Source: Candidatus Zixiibacteriota bacterium
Lineage (GTDB): Bacteria > Zixibacteria > MSB-5A5 > JAABVY01
Reading direction: 5' to 3'
DNA: 64,000 bases
NCBI GenBank assembly: GCA_011056555.1
Contig: DSEQ01000036.1
Coordinates: forward strand, 1-64,000
Every line of letters starts with the position of its first letter. The stretch's first letter is position 1. A model generated the notes under the pieces. The model was not told the DNA's origin and made no database searches. It was given only the letters and a program-made list of their open reading frames with translations. Shown in pieces: positions 63,329-64,000 of the stretch. The translations under genes and the position numbers were made by a program.

Positions 63329-64000
63329 TTATATAATAAGTACCGCCGCCGCGGTCACCAGCACATTCAATATCGCCAGCGGCAGAAGCACCTTCCATCC
63401 AAAATTCATAAGTTGATCATAACGGAACCGCGGTGTAGTCGCCCGCAGCCATAGATACAAAAACAGGAAAAGAAATACTTTCAGGCCGAACCAGAACATG
63501 GACAGTATTCCCGAATCGCCCGGTCCCTGCCAGCCGCCCAGAAAGAGCGTGGTGGCCATGGCTGAGACTGTAACCATATTGGCGTATTCACCGACAAAGA
63601 ACATGCCGAATTTCATGGCCGAGTATTCCGTGTGATAGCCGGCAACCAGCTCGGATTCAGCCTCGGGCAGATCGAATGGCGCTCGATTTGTTTCAGCTAT
63701 TCCGCATATCAAAAAGATAATGAAAGCCACAGGCTGAGAAAATATATGCCAGAGGTTTTCCTGATGCGCCACAATCACGTTAAGATTCAGGCTGCCGGAA
63801 ACCAGCACCACGCTCACGACCGCCAGCCCCATGCTGACTTCGTAGGATATCATCTGGGCCGATGACCTGATCGACCCCAGAAGTGAATATTTGCTGTTGG
63901 ATGACCAGCCGGAAAGAATTATGCTGTAGACGCCGATTGAGGTTATCGCAAAGACGTAAAGGACACCGACGTTCAGGTCAGACAATACCAGGTTGATCTC
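63329..64000 (-). CDS. nuoH: NADH-quinone oxidoreductase subunit H (5' end outside window)
   Basis: At least 223 residues of the membrane subunit lie in the window; the frame is open to the last base. Conserved: SDLNVGVLYVFAITSIGVYS, SSAQMISYEVSMGLA, ETNRAPFDLPEAESELVAGY with the quinone-cavity acids, and RATTPRFRYDQLMNFGWKVL. It would form the quinone chamber with the peripheral arm. The start is beyond the window edge. Confidence 0.97.
   Translation of the reverse strand, partial: EINLVLSDLNVGVLYVFAITSIGVYSIILSGWSSNSKYSLLGSIRSSAQMISYEVSMGLAVVSVVLVSGSLNLNVIVAHQENLWHIFSQPVAFIIFLICGIAETNRAPFDLPEAESELVAGYHTEYSAMKFGMFFVGEYANMVTVSAMATTLFLGGWQGPGDSGILSMFWFGLKVFLFLFLYLWLRATTPRFRYDQLMNFGWKVLLPLAILNVLVTAAAVLII

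Noticed and set aside
1-64000. CRISPR arrays, insertion sequences, phage genes or toxin-antitoxin pairs
   Set aside because: No direct repeat arrays, transposase motifs, terminal inverted repeats or phage structural genes were seen in the frames inspected.

Overview
The window reads as one contiguous stretch of a bacterial chromosome. It carries leuS, smc, ftsY, gpsA/plsY, rlmH, dtd, maf and most of a nuo operon. No insertion sequence, phage or CRISPR array was seen. Several exported proteins have features common in FCB-type candidate phyla (Zixibacteria and relatives): a NYPNPFNP type IX sorting tail, a dockerin-like C-terminus with GDANGD/GDANCDGS motifs, many small lipoproteins beginning CSDD or similar, and PEGA/DUF5683 and FN3 surface proteins. 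A Zixibacteria-like, Gram-negative host with a respiratory chain, type IV pili and sigma-54 control is my inference; no marker gene here settles it.

Layout. 1-3.9 kb: a minus-strand operon of very small exported proteins, leading to a C39-like lipoprotein protease gene that carries both an in-frame stop and a frameshift, and ending with a barrel-like protein. 4-15.8 kb: plus-strand surface proteins, then the PrsK/PrsR two-component pair, an NtrC-type regulator, and a NurA-HerA-Mre11 DNA end-processing set. 15.9-18.9 kb: minor pseudopilins (PilV, PilW, PilX-like) behind a promoter overlapped by a palindrome. 19.4-22 kb: leuS. 22.3-25.3 kb: a propeller-like lipoprotein and a dockerin-bearing subtilase interrupted by one stop codon. 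25.5-29.5 kb: tRNA-Pro, a MerR regulator, gpsA/plsY, a methyltransferase and a membrane-anchored unknown. 29.7-33 kb: amino-acid and sugar metabolism genes. 33-41 kb: a tightly coupled minus-strand operon dtd-maf-rodZ-unknown-smc-ftsY-yjbQ-rlmH. 41-49.7 kb: transporters, an ECF sigma/anti-sigma pair, tRNA-Arg, and small enzymes and lipoproteins. 49.7-55.2 kb: a repeat-rich exported protein, a HEAT protein, an RNase H-fold/TPR protein and an HDOD protein in one orientation. 55.4-56.5 kb: two major-type pilins, each behind a good sigma-54 promoter with a shared inverted repeat upstream. 56.7-64 kb: nuoH-I-J-K-L-M-grx-N, with nuoH cut by the window edge.

How the parts may work together: the sigma-54 sites at the pilins, two sigma-54-type activators (PrsR and the 10.6 kb regulator) and the minor pilin operon suggest coordinated envelope and pilus control. 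NurA, HerA and Mre11 form a double-strand-break end-processing set of archaeal style without an adjacent Rad50. The dtd-to-rlmH operon links quality control, envelope shape, chromosome segregation and membrane targeting. Promoter calls are by eye against consensus and are tentative. Several genes without a Shine-Dalgarno sequence have a promoter-like element ending almost at the start codon, which hints at leaderless transcripts.
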